From Raphanus sativus (lineage: Eukaryota > Streptophyta > Magnoliopsida > Brassicales > Brassicaceae): a DNA stretch of 64,000 nt. A program made the position numbers and the translations under genes. Position 1 is the stretch's first letter. Every line of letters starts with the position of its first letter. Below the pieces are notes generated by a model. The model saw nothing but the letters and a program-made list of their open reading frames with translations, did no database searches and was not told where the DNA came from. Below, piece by piece: positions 26,040-37,227 of the stretch. The stretch lies in assembly GCF_000801105.2 (NCBI RefSeq), contig NC_079514.1, positions 11,284,001 through 11,348,000 of the forward strand. The letters run 5' to 3'.

Positions 26040-26924
26040 GAAGAATCAAAACCTCTCTCTACTGTATATCCTCTGACCTCTCTCTATAAGATCTTCTATT
26101 GGTTTCTTTCCGATCACCGGCTCCGACTGCTCTCTTAGAGCCGGAGTCGGGTTTTCCTTTGTTTTCCGTGATTGAGAGTACTTATCATCGGCACAAGCGT
26201 CTTCTAGACTTCTTCGGTTAGATCTTTGATCTAGTTGTGTGGATCTGATTATCTATCCAGTATCCTTAGCCTTTTGTTGATTGCATGTATGTCTTGAGAT
26301 CTCTTGGTTTCTTCTCTGGTTTCGATCTTCTGTCTCCTAGTCCTTTGCATGCGACAGAATCCGGAGTCGATTGCAACTGCTCCTTGTCATTTACCACATG
26401 ACCTGATCGAGGTCTGCTATTCGTCAAGCTCAAGTTGGTGTTTTAAAGTCGTCTCCTCATCGACATCACCTTTCCGGTTTGAAGACTATGGAAATAGATT
26501 GTCCTGTTGTCTCCCGGATCTTGAAGCTTTGTTTTCAATCTTGTTTGGGCTATTCTCTATAGGAGGTTGCGTATCTAGATGGTTTGATCAAGCTTTGTCT
26601 CCATCGGTTTGTTTATCCCCAAGATTCTCTTTTAAAGTCTACATGCAAAAAGTTCTTAATTTGTTCTGGATTTAGTTGATTGTCCTTTGGTGGTCTAGAA
26701 TGTTGTTTATGCTATGTTTGTCTCTCAAATTATGTTCTTGTTTCATCTTCTTTCCCTCTTGTGGGCTAATGTTTCCGGGGATACATGGTTTATCCGTCGG
26801 ACTGGTTGATGTTTCTGGGGATTTATGTTCAATCCGCCAGACTAGTTGGTGTTCTTATGTTTAATCTCTTGTTGTAATCTTCTAATCTTCTGAATCAATA
26901 TAATTAATCAGTGTTAAAAAAAAA
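26040..26924 (+). mobile_element. LINE-like retroposon without visible reverse transcriptase
   Basis: Begins CT-rich (cctctctctactgtatatcctctgacctctctct) and ends in a run of 9 A. Flanked by AATTCAACC at 26031-26039 and 26928-26936, with near matches further left, consistent with a target duplication. Near the tail, two related copies of a segment (gatgtttccggggatacatg and gatgtttctggggatttatg) stand in tandem at 26769-26830. Open frames (for example 26304-26675) have no known domain. It is probably the non-coding derivative of a non-LTR element. Confidence 0.6.
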
Positions 26925-27109
26925 TATAATTCAACCATTGTGGATTTTGGCTAATTAAAATGTAATTTGTTAAAATTAGTTTCGTCAAAAGAAAAAATTT
27001 GTTACTTAACATGTTTTCTATTCTTTTACTTTATAAAAATATCTCGAACATCTAACAAAACTCTCAAACCCTTAAATTCTGAAATTTTTGATTTTTCAAC
27101 AGGTTTTCA

Positions 27110-27733
27110 TAGGGGTGGGCATTTTATCCGATACTCGAAGTGGCACCCGAACCCGACCCGAAAAACCTGAACCGAAATCCGAACCGAAGTAGCAAAATAC
27201 CTTGAACGGATATTGAATTATGAGAGATCGGATATCCGAACCCGAACGGGTAATACCCGAACCCGAATGGATATCCGAAGATAACCGAATTTATGTACTA
27301 TTAACTATATATTCATAGTTTACTTCTCTAATTTTATTCAAAATATTTATATTAATTATACACATGGTTTAAAATTAGATAATATACATATAATTACAAG
27401 AAAAATGATTTTTTACTCACTTAAAATGCTTAAAATGCATGTCTAAACTTTTGTTTCATGCATTAACAAAAACTACAGTTAATTTTTTTTAAAAATAATC
27501 AAATTAGTATCTTTTATTTTTAAGATTTTATCTTCAAATCATTCAATGTATTAAAAATAAAATATCAGTTAAGTAAAATTATATTTTTAAATAGAAAAAA
27601 CTTGAGAAATGAAGAAGTTAATTTTTTCGCAAAATCTAAATATCCGAACGGGTTTTATACTCCTATACCAAAATATCCGAAAATCCGAAATACCCGATCG
27701 GAACCCTAACGGGTATCCGAACGCCCACCCCTA
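27110..27733. mobile_element. Non-autonomous hAT-type element, copy B
   Basis: Perfect 8-base duplication GGTTTTCA at 27102-27109 and 27734-27741. Perfect inverted ends TAGGGGTGGGC. Both ends are followed by CCGAAC/CCCGAA-rich zones with small palindromes such as CGGGTAATACCCG, around an AT-rich middle. Very similar to copy C at 35599-36294 through the whole length by eye. No coding region. Confidence 0.88.
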
Positions 27734-27741
27734 GGTTTTCA

Positions 27742-28260
27742 GAATAGATAGTAAAACTTTAAATTTGAAATTCATTATTCATAACCTCAAAACACTATTT
27801 ACTTTTATTTTTACTTTTTTGTTTACAGAACATTCTTTATTTTTCATTTTGGTCTTTCTAGTTTTTTAATTTATATACTCCCTCCGTTTTTTAAAGATCC
27901 ATGTTTTAGAAAAAAAAATTGTTTTAAAAAGATACATTTTTTACTTTTTCAATGTATTATTTAATGAAAATCTGTTAACTTCAAGAAAATTAATTGTGTT
28001 TATTGGATTTTTATTGGTTAAAGGTTATAGAAAATTGTTATTCACAAAAATAAATGTATTTTTAATATGATTTCTTAATATATGTGAAAAGTCTAGAATA
28101 TGTATCTTTAAAAAACAGAGAGAGTATAATTTTCCTAATACTAGTTTTCTTATCATTTTAATCTTTATAAATATATTTTGACCAAATATTCAAATATATT
28201 TTTACATATATGTTATTACTGATACATAAAATACATATATATGTTCAAATTTCATTTAAA
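27742..28260. other. AT-rich spacer with a possible MITE
   Basis: 27878-28126 begins ctccctccgttttttaaagatccatgtttta and ends gaatatgtatctttaaaaaacagagagag, an imperfect inverted pair of the kind seen in CTCCCTCCGT-type Stowaway/Mariner MITEs. A TA duplication is plausible (atatactccctcc, gagagtataat). Not certain. No gene. Confidence 0.45.
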
Positions 28261-28759
28261 TCTTAACTAATAAAGTTGGCTTTTTTCTCCTTTGGGGGAA
28301 TTAATAGACGTGGCACTCTCATTTGGGCTTTTGTTTCTTTAATTTGGGCTTCTTGTGCTTATTTCGTTTTATATTAAGTTATGTGATTTGGGCTTTTATG
28401 TGTGTTTATCTCCAGGTGTAGATATGCCGTCGTCGTCGTACTTCTGATGAAGAAGATCCTGAAAAGCCTCGAGTTTCATTAATTTGTTCTTCAATCTGAG
28501 CATTAACATGCTTCGTCCCATTCTCCCCCACTACGCAGAATTTAAGCAAGCTCAGATTCTTATAAAATTGGCATAGATCGATGAAGACCGCCTTATCTAC
28601 GAAAACTATCATCTCTGGTAATTATCAGCTCCACCAATGGCGAACACCTTCTCTCATGAAGATTCATCTCACTGAAAGCCGGTCGATGTTTAACCAAGGT
28701 AATCACTGCCCCAAAACGTAAACCTCTCTCATGAAGATTCATCTCACTCATGTCTCTCG

Positions 28760-28761
<2 letters not shown>

Positions 28762-28814
<53 letters not shown>
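28762..28814. repeat. (CT)n microsatellite
   Basis: About 26 CT units, uninterrupted, inside the Helitron. Confidence 0.95.
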
Positions 28815-28815
<1 letters not shown>

Positions 28816-29028
28816 CAAGCTAAACTAATATGTTATCGCCAATGTTCCTCATGTATACCATTTTATTTTATTGATTAAGACCTTTGCTGCTCTATGTTTT
28901 TTTTTAAATGCCAACATATTTACAAATCAGGAAATTGAGTTCCTTTGCACCGGGAAAGTGACAATAGTGGCCGACTACAGTGGGTGTAGGTAATTTTTTA
29001 TGATCTTAATGGTAATGAAATAGAGCGT

Positions 29029-29938
29029 AAGGGAGAAGAACAGAGTCAACTCAGAGAACAAGAAGCTAACAGAGATGCTAGAAACAGTCTACGAGAATTA
29101 CTACATATTACATCATCATCTGGAGAAGCTCCAGAGTCGAAGTAGCCATGAAATAGATATGATCGAACAACTAAGAAAGAAAAGCAAAAAAAGATCCGGA
29201 GGAGTTCTCAGGGTTTCCTAATGAACTCAGTAGTGGGAAAAGTGAGAACAACTCCAGCAACCAAGATCATCATCAGAAGCAGCAACATGAGCAGTAAAAT
29301 CAGCTTCTTTCATGCAAAAGACCAGTCACTGATATCTTCAACAAAGCAAAGATTTCAACAGTCTCTGTTCCTGCTTATTCTCCTGACACAAGCTTGGTAA
29401 GTGTTTTGTGGTATTGGTGTTTATGTTTGCTATGGACGCATAAGAACTAAACAGTGTACTGTTGTCGAATTACTTCGCAGTCAGTAAAAGATGTGTATCA
29501 ATGGAGGAAATATGGACATAAGGTCACAAGAGATACCCATGGCCTAGAGCTTATTTTAGATGTTCGTTAGCCCGTTTTGTCCAGTAAAAAAGAAGGTATG
29601 TTCATACACACTAAGTTTTGATTTTCATTTGTAATAGTTTGTCTCTGCTTCATCAGCTGTCTTATGATGATCTTTGGCTTATGTTGTTGTTTTTCAGGTG
29701 CAATGCAGCCCTTAGGATCCATCCGTACTGGTGGCTACATAGGAAGGGACACATAACCACTTGGATCAAGCACTATGACTTTGGATATGGTTCATGGTGT
29801 GCATATATTAGCCTTGGAGAACAAAAGGGAACGATGCAAGAGGTTTTGGTTCAGCAAATGGTGTCTTCGTTAACTACTGATTCAAAGTTTGTTGCTGCTG
29901 CTATATCTGGGAGGTTGATAGAGCAGTCTAGAACATGA
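29029..29938 (+). pseudogene. Captured WRKY group IIa-like gene (WRKY18/40/60 clade), decayed
   Basis: Pieces in order: a coiled-coil segment VNSENKKLTEMLETVYENYY at about 29047-29106 like the N-terminal zipper of group IIa WRKYs; ISTVSVPAYSPDTSL ending at 29397 before a GT donor; after the acceptor at about 29479, SVKDVYQWRKYGHKVTRDT, the WRKY strand with the WRKYG signature readable as WRKYG within QWRKYGHK. Then a frameshift and stops cut the zinc-finger half (PRAYFRCS is in another frame). The last piece, around 29819-29938, reads EQKGTMQEVLVQQMVSSLTTDSKF and ends AAISGRLIEQSRT, like the C-terminus of WRKY60-type proteins. Introns are retained, so genomic DNA was captured by the Helitron. 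No full protein can be made. Confidence 0.7.
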
Positions 29939-30497
29939 TGCTTTCATTCAATGTTTTTCTTTTGGTTTCTCATCCATGGAAAATATGATAACATTTTCTT
30001 CTCTTTCAAATTGTAGCTGTTACATGAGAAAAATATGAAAACTTAAGTGTATATAAATATTACATGTACATAAAAATATTACAAGTTCATGAAAAAATCA
30101 TAATCATTCAATATAATCTTTTTTGAAACACTTTCAAGAGAATCTAAATGTCATTTTTAGTGTTTAGAAAAAGTTCAATCAATTGAGACAACCAAGTCAA
30201 AACATAGTGTATGATATGATCTTGGCTTGAAAGCAAGACATCCTTAACAAACATGCTATAATAGTACAATGATATGATACTCTCATTCGTCTAAACGTTT
30301 AAATTAAAATAAAACACAATAACTCATATATTTAAATTATACTTCAAACAAGCATTGTGAAAACACACAAAGTTTAAAGATGGACATCTACACATACCAG
30401 CACAGAGCTCTCATGACTTCAGTTACGCTTCTAATAAAATCAACACCCGAAGTAATTGGATGTAGCAATAGAAGTAGGAAGTCAATTAATTGGAAGT

Positions 30498-31121
30498 TGT
30501 TGATGTAAAATGTCAACCTTTAAGTAGTCGCTGACGTAGTTGCTGAAGGAGATGTCTTGTTGAGTGGTGAAGACCATGTGGAGTCGAGATGCTGAGCTGG
30601 AGTCGTATAGACTTGGAGAACAAGAGAGTATCTTGGAGATATGGAAAGAGGAATAAACTTGAGAAGCAAGTTTATGACTTAAAGGAAGAGGAATAAGTGC
30701 ATTCCAAGAAAAGGAAAATTGCACTTATTGTTATGGGAGATGTCTATATTCATGTTGCCTTGGAAACTAGGTTTCGGGAACGTGGAGAATATATACAATA
30801 GCTATGGAGTCATCTGTATGAAGACAGAGACATAGAGGCTGAGTTTATAGAGAGAGAGAGAGAAGCTCTTGGAAGTGTTCCGAGTTGTGCTGAAGCAGTG
30901 GCTGAATTACTTGACGGAGGAGATATATAAGCGATGTAGCTTAGGAATATTTCAGTAGCGTGTGTTAGGGTGTTAACACTAGACGTGTAAAAGCTGAATT
31001 AAGCAGATCTTGTAATAGATTGTTTAAAGAAGATTCTAATAAAGCATAGTGGTTGCTTGTTTTGTTGTGTCTCTCGGTTTACTTTCTGCAGTACTATTGG
31101 GGTGCCCCTTTTGTTCCAACA
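30498..31121 (+). repeat. 5' LTR
   Basis: 624 bases, TGTTGATGTAAAATGTC to CCAACA. Contains gatatataagcg at about 30930, which may be the retroelement TATA box, and aataaagcat at 31040 as a possible polyadenylation signal. Its (GA)n tract is two bases longer than in the 3' LTR. Confidence 0.93.
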
Positions 31122-31207
31122 AGTGGTATTAGAGCGGGTCACCTAAGTTACTGGTGAGGATCCCGAAGGCAAGAGGAAAGAAGGGAAGATAGAGTACATC
31201 AGAAAGT

Positions 31208-33128
31208 ATGGTGGTTGAGGTTATGCTAGATCCAGAACAATATGGGCATTGGAAAGCAAAGATGAAGGCAAGCTTACAAAGTATTGATATGGATGTTTGG
31301 GCATCAGTAGAAGATGGCTATGAAGTTTCCAAGACAGTAGATAAAGATGGTGTTGTGGTCAACAAACCATTGGCTAAATGGACAAAGCGTGAGAAGGATA
31401 TGTCAAGGCACAATGCAAAAGCTTTATTTGGTATTTTTACATCAGTCACAAAGAAGCAGCTAGATCTTATTCAAGGATGCAAGAATACAAAAGAGGCGTG
31501 GGATATTCTGCAATTACACTTTGAAGGAACTGAGAAGGTTAAGAGTTTAAGGATGGATTTTCTCAAATCAAAATTTGAGAACTTGAAGATGAAAGAACAT
31601 GAATCTGTATCAGATTTTAGTTCTCAACTCAGTGGGTTAGCACAAGAGGCTCGTGTTCTGGGCATGAAATACAAGGACAAGAAACTGGTGAAGTAGTTTT
31701 TAAGGTGTCTACCAGAAAGATTCACAGCTTATAAGGTAGCAATGTTTGTGTCTCTTGACATAGATACATTCAGTTTTCATGAAGTTGTTGGGATGGTAAA
31801 AGCTCATGAGATGGAGCTTGATGACGTGGAGAATCATACTGAAGTGAATTTGGCAGTTGATGAAACAACAAGTCAAAAATCAGAGAATGAAGAGGAGGTA
31901 ATCAAGATGATTCGCGTGCTTCACCAAGTACTACATGAAATGATAAAGTGGCAAGGACATGAGAAAGTTGGTTTGAGAAAGCGAAGACATGAAGCTGGCG
32001 AGCAATGTGTCAATACAGAGGTGCAATGTTACAAATGCAGAAGATATGGGCACTTCAAAAGGGAGTGTCCAACTTTCAAGAGACTAAGATTCAAAAGCTT
32101 TGAGGGTAATGAATTTGGTAATGCTCAGAAGAAATATGAGAATTTACTGAAGCAAAAGAATAACAGTGACGTCAAGAATGAATCTGATATTGATTCAGAT
32201 GATGATGAAGAGTTGAAGAACTTGGTGGCGTTTACAACTCTTGAGTCTGGTTCTAAGACAAAATCTGCAGCGGGATCTGCATCAGCGTCTGTGACAGGGG
32301 ATTCATGTGGAAGTAATGATGATGGTGGAGATTTTGATCTTGATGGGAATTATGGAAAGTTGTATGAGAATTGGCTCAAACAGGTTGAGGCAAACTCAGA
32401 GTTGACAGAAGGTCAAACTAGAAGCTCAAGTTGCTGAAGCACTTAAGTATGCTTCAGAGAAAGAAGAAGAAGCACGACAGGTTAGTGCTCAACTTGCAGA
32501 GACTCAGAAGGGTTTGAGGATGCTGAATGGTGGGACGAAGCAGCTAGATCATCTTCTCAGTATTGGGAAAAGTGATCAATGTGGCCTTGGATATCAAGGA
32601 GAAAGTTCTACAGCTGGAGGTATTTTTGTATCAGCAGGAAAAACTGGGGTTTTAGCTACGTCTGCTACAAGACCAGAGGTTAAGGTGTCTGCAAAGAAGA
32701 TATCTAATGGAAAGACTACTATGAAGACTGTAACTGATGTGAAGAACGCGACTGCTACACGTACTGCTACGGCAACTGCTACGGTGACTGCTCCAACGAG
32801 AGTTTCTAGATTGAAGAGTGCAACTCAATGAAAGTTTCGGCCTGTTTGTCATCATTGTGGTGTTGTTGGACACATTAGGCCTATGTGTTTTAAGTTGTTG
32901 AGGAAGAAGAATCAGATGGTGCAACCTTATGGTATGAGGAGTCGTGGTCCTATATGTTATTCTTGTGGTGTTCAAGGGCATATTCGACGTGAGTGTTTCA
33001 AGTCTGTTCAAAGGGCTAATCATGAAGGTTTTGGGCTCAGGAATACATGGTATAAGAGATTTGATCACTATGGAGAAGGTAGAAAGAGATTTCCTCCTTA
33101 CTTTGGAGGATATAGATCTTCATCTTAG
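31208..33128 (+). pseudogene. gag gene of the TR-GAG element, with two stops and one frameshift
   Basis: The first part (31208-31693) is a UBN2-type Copia Gag capsid domain: ...KEAWDILQLHFEGTEKV..., LRMDFLKSKFENLKM. A TAG at 31694-31696 interrupts it, and the same frame continues to 32437. That second part has a zinc knuckle CYKCRRYGHFKREC (about 32032-32070). At about 32410 the frame shifts by one; the continuation (KLEAQVAEALKYASEKEEEA, then 32514 on) stays open to a TGA at 32829, after which the same frame gives two more CCHC knuckles, CHHCGVVGHIRPMC and CYSCGVQGHIRREC, and ends at 33128. Three zinc knuckles in one Gag and a Glu-rich coiled segment between them are notable. This copy cannot make a full Gag. 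Confidence 0.85.
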
Positions 33129-33934
33129 TTTTTGACCATGATGTGACTCATAGGGGGAGAATGAAGACGTGGTTTTCTATCTAGAGGTGACGAGTTCACA
33201 TACATAGTCAAAAAGGGGGAGATAAGTATTAGTTCGCGGAATACTACAGGAAGTAGTACGTAACATGTTGCATGAAGCTTGAGTTATATTACTGCAGAGT
33301 GTTGATTGCCTGAGCTTGGAAAAGGAAAGAAGATATGTGCCTTATGAAAAATATATACCTCGTAGAATAAAGAGAGAGGTTTCCTTAGTGTGTGTTACTG
33401 CTTGGTGTCGAAGCAGTCTTTGAAGTAGTTCATGATGGAGTCCGAAGTGGACTTAGTTTTATGGCGTTGGAGTTGACGTTCTGTGTGGTGGAGTTAGCCA
33501 TCGTGTGGAGCTCTTGGTGAGCGTGTGGTGCGTTGATGATAACGTGCTTTTGGTGTCACTGGTGTGCGTTAGGTGCTGGCGTACTTGGTGAAGTACTTCC
33601 GAGAAGTGGACAAGATTGAAGCATAGACTCAGGGGAGTTTGTCTATAAGGCTTGACATTTAAGCATCTGTGTTTTAGCTTAGTATGTAATCAAGCAGAGG
33701 GAGAATGGTGACGTTCTGGTACAAGGAGTGCATATCTCGTGGGGGAGAAGAATATGGTGTATGACGTCTTGATGTAGATTGTGCTTATCTCATGGGGGAG
33801 AAAAGCATGGTGTGGTGCACATCTCGTGGAGGGAGAAAAGCACAATTAGCATGGAAGCTTCCAGGTGGGAAACAAGGTTGTTGAACCAGAATGGTATTGT
33901 GCTTGATTGGCACACAAAGCTAAAAGGGAGAGAT
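33129..33934 (+). other. Non-coding 3' region of the TR-GAG element
   Basis: About 800 bases without coding sense, rich in GGGGGAGA-type blocks (33153, 33211, 33743, 33795, 33828) and repeats of catctcgtggggg and ctcatgggggag. It ends with the polypurine tract. Probably replaced the pol region in the ancestor. Confidence 0.6.
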
Positions 33935-34556
33935 TGTTGATGTAAAATGTCAACCCTGAAGTAGTCGCTGACGTAGTTGCTGAAGGAGATGTCTTGTTGA
34001 GTGGTAAAGACCATGTGGAGTCGAGATGCTGAGCTGGAGTCGTATAGACTTGGAGAACAAGAGAGTATCTTGGAGATATGGAAAGAGGAATAAACTTGAG
34101 AAGCAAGTTTATGACTTAAAGGAAGAGGAATAAGTGCATTCCAAGAAAAGGAAAGTTGCACTTATTGTTATGGAAGATGTCTATATTCATGTTGCCTTGG
34201 AAACTAGGTTTCGGAAACGTGGAGAATATATGAAATAGCTATGGAGTCATCTGTATGAAGACAAAGACATAGAGGCTGAGTTTATAGAGAGAGAGAGAAG
34301 CTCTTGGAAGTGTTCCGAGTTGTGCTGAAGCAGTGGCTGAAGTACTTGACGGAGGAGATATATAAGCGGTGTAGCTTAGGAATATTTCAGTAGCGTGTGT
34401 TAGGGTGTTAACACTAGACGTGTAAAAGCTGAATTAATCAGATATTGTAATAGATTGTTTAAAGAAAATTCTAATAAAGCATAGTGGTTGCTTGTTTTGT
34501 TGTGTCTTTCGGTTTACTTTCTACAGTACTATTGGGGTGCCCCTTTTGTTCCAACA
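33935..34556 (+). repeat. 3' LTR
   Basis: 622 bases, same ends as the 5' LTR. Followed by the GAAGT duplication at 34557-34561. Confidence 0.93.
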
Positions 34557-34987
34557 GAAGTTAGTTACATGTCCTCATAACAAATCTATTCAGTTTAGCA
34601 GCAAGACTCTCCAAACTCATGTTCTCCAAATGTAATTACAATATCTTACACGAACCCTTCTTTTTAAAAGACAAAAAGAAAAACCAGCAACGACAAACTC
34701 AATGGAGACATGAAAATATATGACCTTTAGAAAACAAACAAAACAACTATAAAATATATAAACAAAACAAAATATATACCCATTAAAACAATGTACATAA
34801 TAGATAGTCACTAATTAGCCTAAATGGACAACTTTAACACTCCAAACAAGATGAACATGTATATTAAAACAAACCATTCAACATACAGTTTCATACAAAC
34901 AATTTAATCAAATCCTTAAATCATTAAAAACTTAACTTAAATAAAACAAAGATGACATTTCCGCGCAAAGCGCGGACTGATCACTAG

Positions 34988-34988
<1 letters not shown>

Positions 34989-35036
<48 letters not shown>
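34989..35036. repeat. (TA)n microsatellite at the Helitron edge
   Basis: About 24 TA units directly after the Helitron terminus at 34987. The element seems to have inserted into, or next to, an AT tract. Confidence 0.9.
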
Positions 35037-35039
<3 letters not shown>

Positions 35040-35065
35040 TAACCATTCGGTAACTCTTTATCTAA

Positions 35066-35312
35066 ACCACTTATAGGTGGACTAGTGGTAGGACGGATTT
35101 CGGGTTGAGGGTGAGATTCCCAATACTCTCGGGTTCGAATCCCCGCAGCTGCAAACACCTTTAAGTGGTCACACGGATATGAGTCCATTGCTTATGACTC
35201 ATTTGAATACCCGGGAGAGGATCTATCCGTGGGTTGCACCTCCCACCCGGGGGTTAGGCTTGGTTCCATTAGTGGCCCGGATTTAACTCTTTTTCTTTTC
35301 AAAAAAAAAAAA
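35066..35312 (+). mobile_element. tRNA-derived SINE, 247 bp
   Basis: Perfect 14-base target duplication AACTCTTTATCTAA at 35052-35065 and 35313-35326. The tRNA-like head has a box A-like TGGACTAGTGGTAGG and a consensus box B GGTTCGAATCC (about 35131-35141). A body with GGGAGAGGATCTATCC follows, and the tail is tttcttttc plus a run of about 12 A. Structure and tail fit Brassicaceae SINE families. Confidence 0.92.
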
Positions 35313-35598
35313 AACTCTTTATCTAATTAATGCACTTTTAAAAAGTTTTTTAAAAAAAAAATTGTAAAACTAAAATATCTATATATGAATTATAAATATT
35401 ATTTTACATTTTTGTGAATTTATTATTAATTATAAAAATTTGGTGCTTATAATCAATTTTATGAAAATTGTAGATTCAAATATAATATGTAAAAAATATT
35501 TTCAAAAGGAGGTTTTTTGTTGTAAGTATGTAATTAAATCTTCATGTTGATTTAACTTATATATATATATGGCAAGTTCGTGCATTCTGTCTGAACAT

Positions 35599-36294
35599 TA
35601 GGGGTGGCACTTTACCCGATATCCGAAGTGGCACCCGAACCCGATCCAAAAAACCCGAACCGAAATCCGAACCGAAGTAGTAAAATACCCGAACGGGTAT
35701 TGAATTATGAGAGATTGGATATCCGAACCCGAACGGGTAATACCCGAACCCGAATGGATATCCGAAAATAACCGAACTTATGTACTATTAACCATATATT
35801 CATAGTTTACTTCTCTAATTTTATTCAAAATACTTATATTAATTATACACATGGTTTAAAATTAGATAATATACATATAATTGCAAGAAAAGTGATTTTT
35901 TGCTCACTTAAAATGCTTAAAATGCATGTCCAAATTTTAGTTTCATGCATTAACAAAAACTACGGCTAAAATTTTAACACAATAATCAAATTAGTGTATT
36001 TTATTTTTAAGATTTTATCTTCAAATCATTCAATGTATTAAAAATAAAATATCAGTTAAGTAAAATTTATATTTTTTAAAAGAAAAAAACTTGAGAAATG
36101 AAGAAGTTAATTTTTTTTGCAAAATCTAAATATCCGAAAACCCGACCCGAAATAACCAAACCCGAACTAAAAATACCCGAACCCGACCCGAAGTACAGAA
36201 ATATCCGAACGGGTTTTATACTCCTATACCGAAATACCCGAAAATCCGAAATACCCGATCCGAACCCGAACGGGTATCCGAACGCCCACCCCTA
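35599..36294. mobile_element. Non-autonomous hAT-type element, copy C
   Basis: Perfect 8-base duplication CTGAACAT at 35591-35598 and 36295-36302. Ends TAGGGGTGG at left and TAGGGGTGGGC read inward at right. Same CCGAAC/CCCGAA-rich subterminal zones as copy B and a nearly identical AT-rich core, including catggtttaaaattagataa near 35850. It has an extra ACCCGACCCGAAGTAC-type block near 36180-36200. No coding region. Confidence 0.88.
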
Positions 36295-36302
36295 CTGAAC
36301 AT

Positions 36303-37227
36303 GTCAGAAAACATTGCAAACTGCAAACACTACACATTTGTCTATAACTTTGACTTTACAATTTCAAACATTAATTTGATGTTGGATCTCGAACTTTTTT
36401 TTAACATGAGGATCTCGAACATCCATATTTTATACATTCGATAAATACTCAAAAGAGATAATAGTGTTTAAAAAAAAATTCCAAAGAGATCTTGAAAACA
36501 AAATGTTTGACAAAACAGAAGCCAAACCTTTCAAAAGTTACAATTAAAGGTGGATTATCGTTTTTTCTCCAAAAAAAAAGAGGTGGATTATCGTCAAAAA
36601 CAATCCATGAGCTTTGAAAGATATGTGAACCCAAATTGCTTAACAAAATAATTCATACAAAAATAAAAGTCTTACTTTTTTTTTTTTTTTTTTTGAAGTC
36701 TTCATTTTTAGTATTCAGTTTTTCAAAATATGCCGACTCAAGTCTAGTTAGGTTTTTTTTAACTACCTAGTTAGTTTTAAAACATGGTAAGTTAACCATT
36801 GGTAATAATAATTCTGAGAGTGAAAGAAGTCTCCTTTTTGTCTCTATCTGTCTCCATGTTTGAGTTTTTATCGAGAGTAACGCACACGTCTCCTTCCTTT
36901 ACTTCGGCGATTTGCTACCTCTCTCTCTCTCTCTCACTCTCAGGCTTTATCAAATTCTCTTTCCTCGGATACACCGGATCCAAATCGACTAAAACTTATA
37001 ACCCATCAATGAGGATTCTTCTGCAGTTTCTCCGTCTTTGAACTGATCCACCGATCTCACCAGGTAAAACAAAAAAAAATCATTTTTTTCCTTCTGGGTT
37101 TCTCCCTCTCAACGTAAAGCTTCCGCCATTGTCATAATTATCTTCGTCTGTGTTAAAAAGTCTTTAGCTTTACGCAGTTTGGCCCGCCAAGTGTTCGTTG
37201 AAATTCCTCAGAGAGAGAGAGAGAGAG
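36303..37227 (+). promoter_or_regulatory. Spacer, promoter and leader intron of the DUF868 gene
   Basis: 36303-36780 is AT-rich spacer with mono-T tracts at 36677-36694. A (CT)n tract at 36921-36935 probably lies in or near the leader. A likely 5' UTR intron runs from GTAAAAC at 37064 to AG at 37211, which leaves only 16 leader bases (GA repeats) before the start codon. No clear TATA box. Confidence 0.5.

Larger units (their letters stand above)
30498..34556 (+). mobile_element. Non-autonomous Copia-like LTR retrotransposon, Gag only (TR-GAG type)
   Basis: Complete structure: 5' LTR 30498-31121, 3' LTR 33935-34556, flanked by a perfect 5-base duplication GAAGT at 30493-30497 and 34557-34561. 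LTRs start TG and end CA. The primer-binding site just after the 5' LTR reads TGGTATTAGAGC, complementary to initiator-Met tRNA with one mismatch. The polypurine tract AAAAGGGAGAGA precedes the 3' LTR. The 2.8 kb interior holds a gag-like region only, with no protease, integrase, reverse transcriptase or RNase H. LTRs differ by 16 substitutions and one 2-base indel over about 622 bases by my hand alignment (about 2.6 percent). Confidence 0.93.
28261..34987 (+). mobile_element. Helitron, 6.7 kb, carrying a WRKY fragment and a nested LTR element
   Basis: Starts TCTTAACTAATAAAGTTGGC after an A and ends ACTGATCACTAG before a T. The hairpin CCGCGC-AAA-GCGCGG lies at 34961-34975, 12 bases inside the 3' end. 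The interior carries a (CT)n tract, a decayed WRKY gene at about 29029-29938, and a complete non-autonomous LTR element at 30498-34556 that inserted later and makes up 4.06 kb. Without it the Helitron would be about 2.66 kb. The 5' end is less certain than the 3' end. Confidence 0.75.

Noticed and set aside
26304..26864. Two consecutive plus-strand ORFs
   Set aside because: They lie inside a retroposon, have no known domain and run into each other in different senses; no support as genes.
35066..35145. tRNA gene
   Set aside because: Same reason: SINE head with tail and duplication.
37198..37227. Extended N-terminus of the DUF868 protein
   Set aside because: It begins with TTG and lies across the probable leader intron acceptor at 37211; the family starts at MKDFPSCF.
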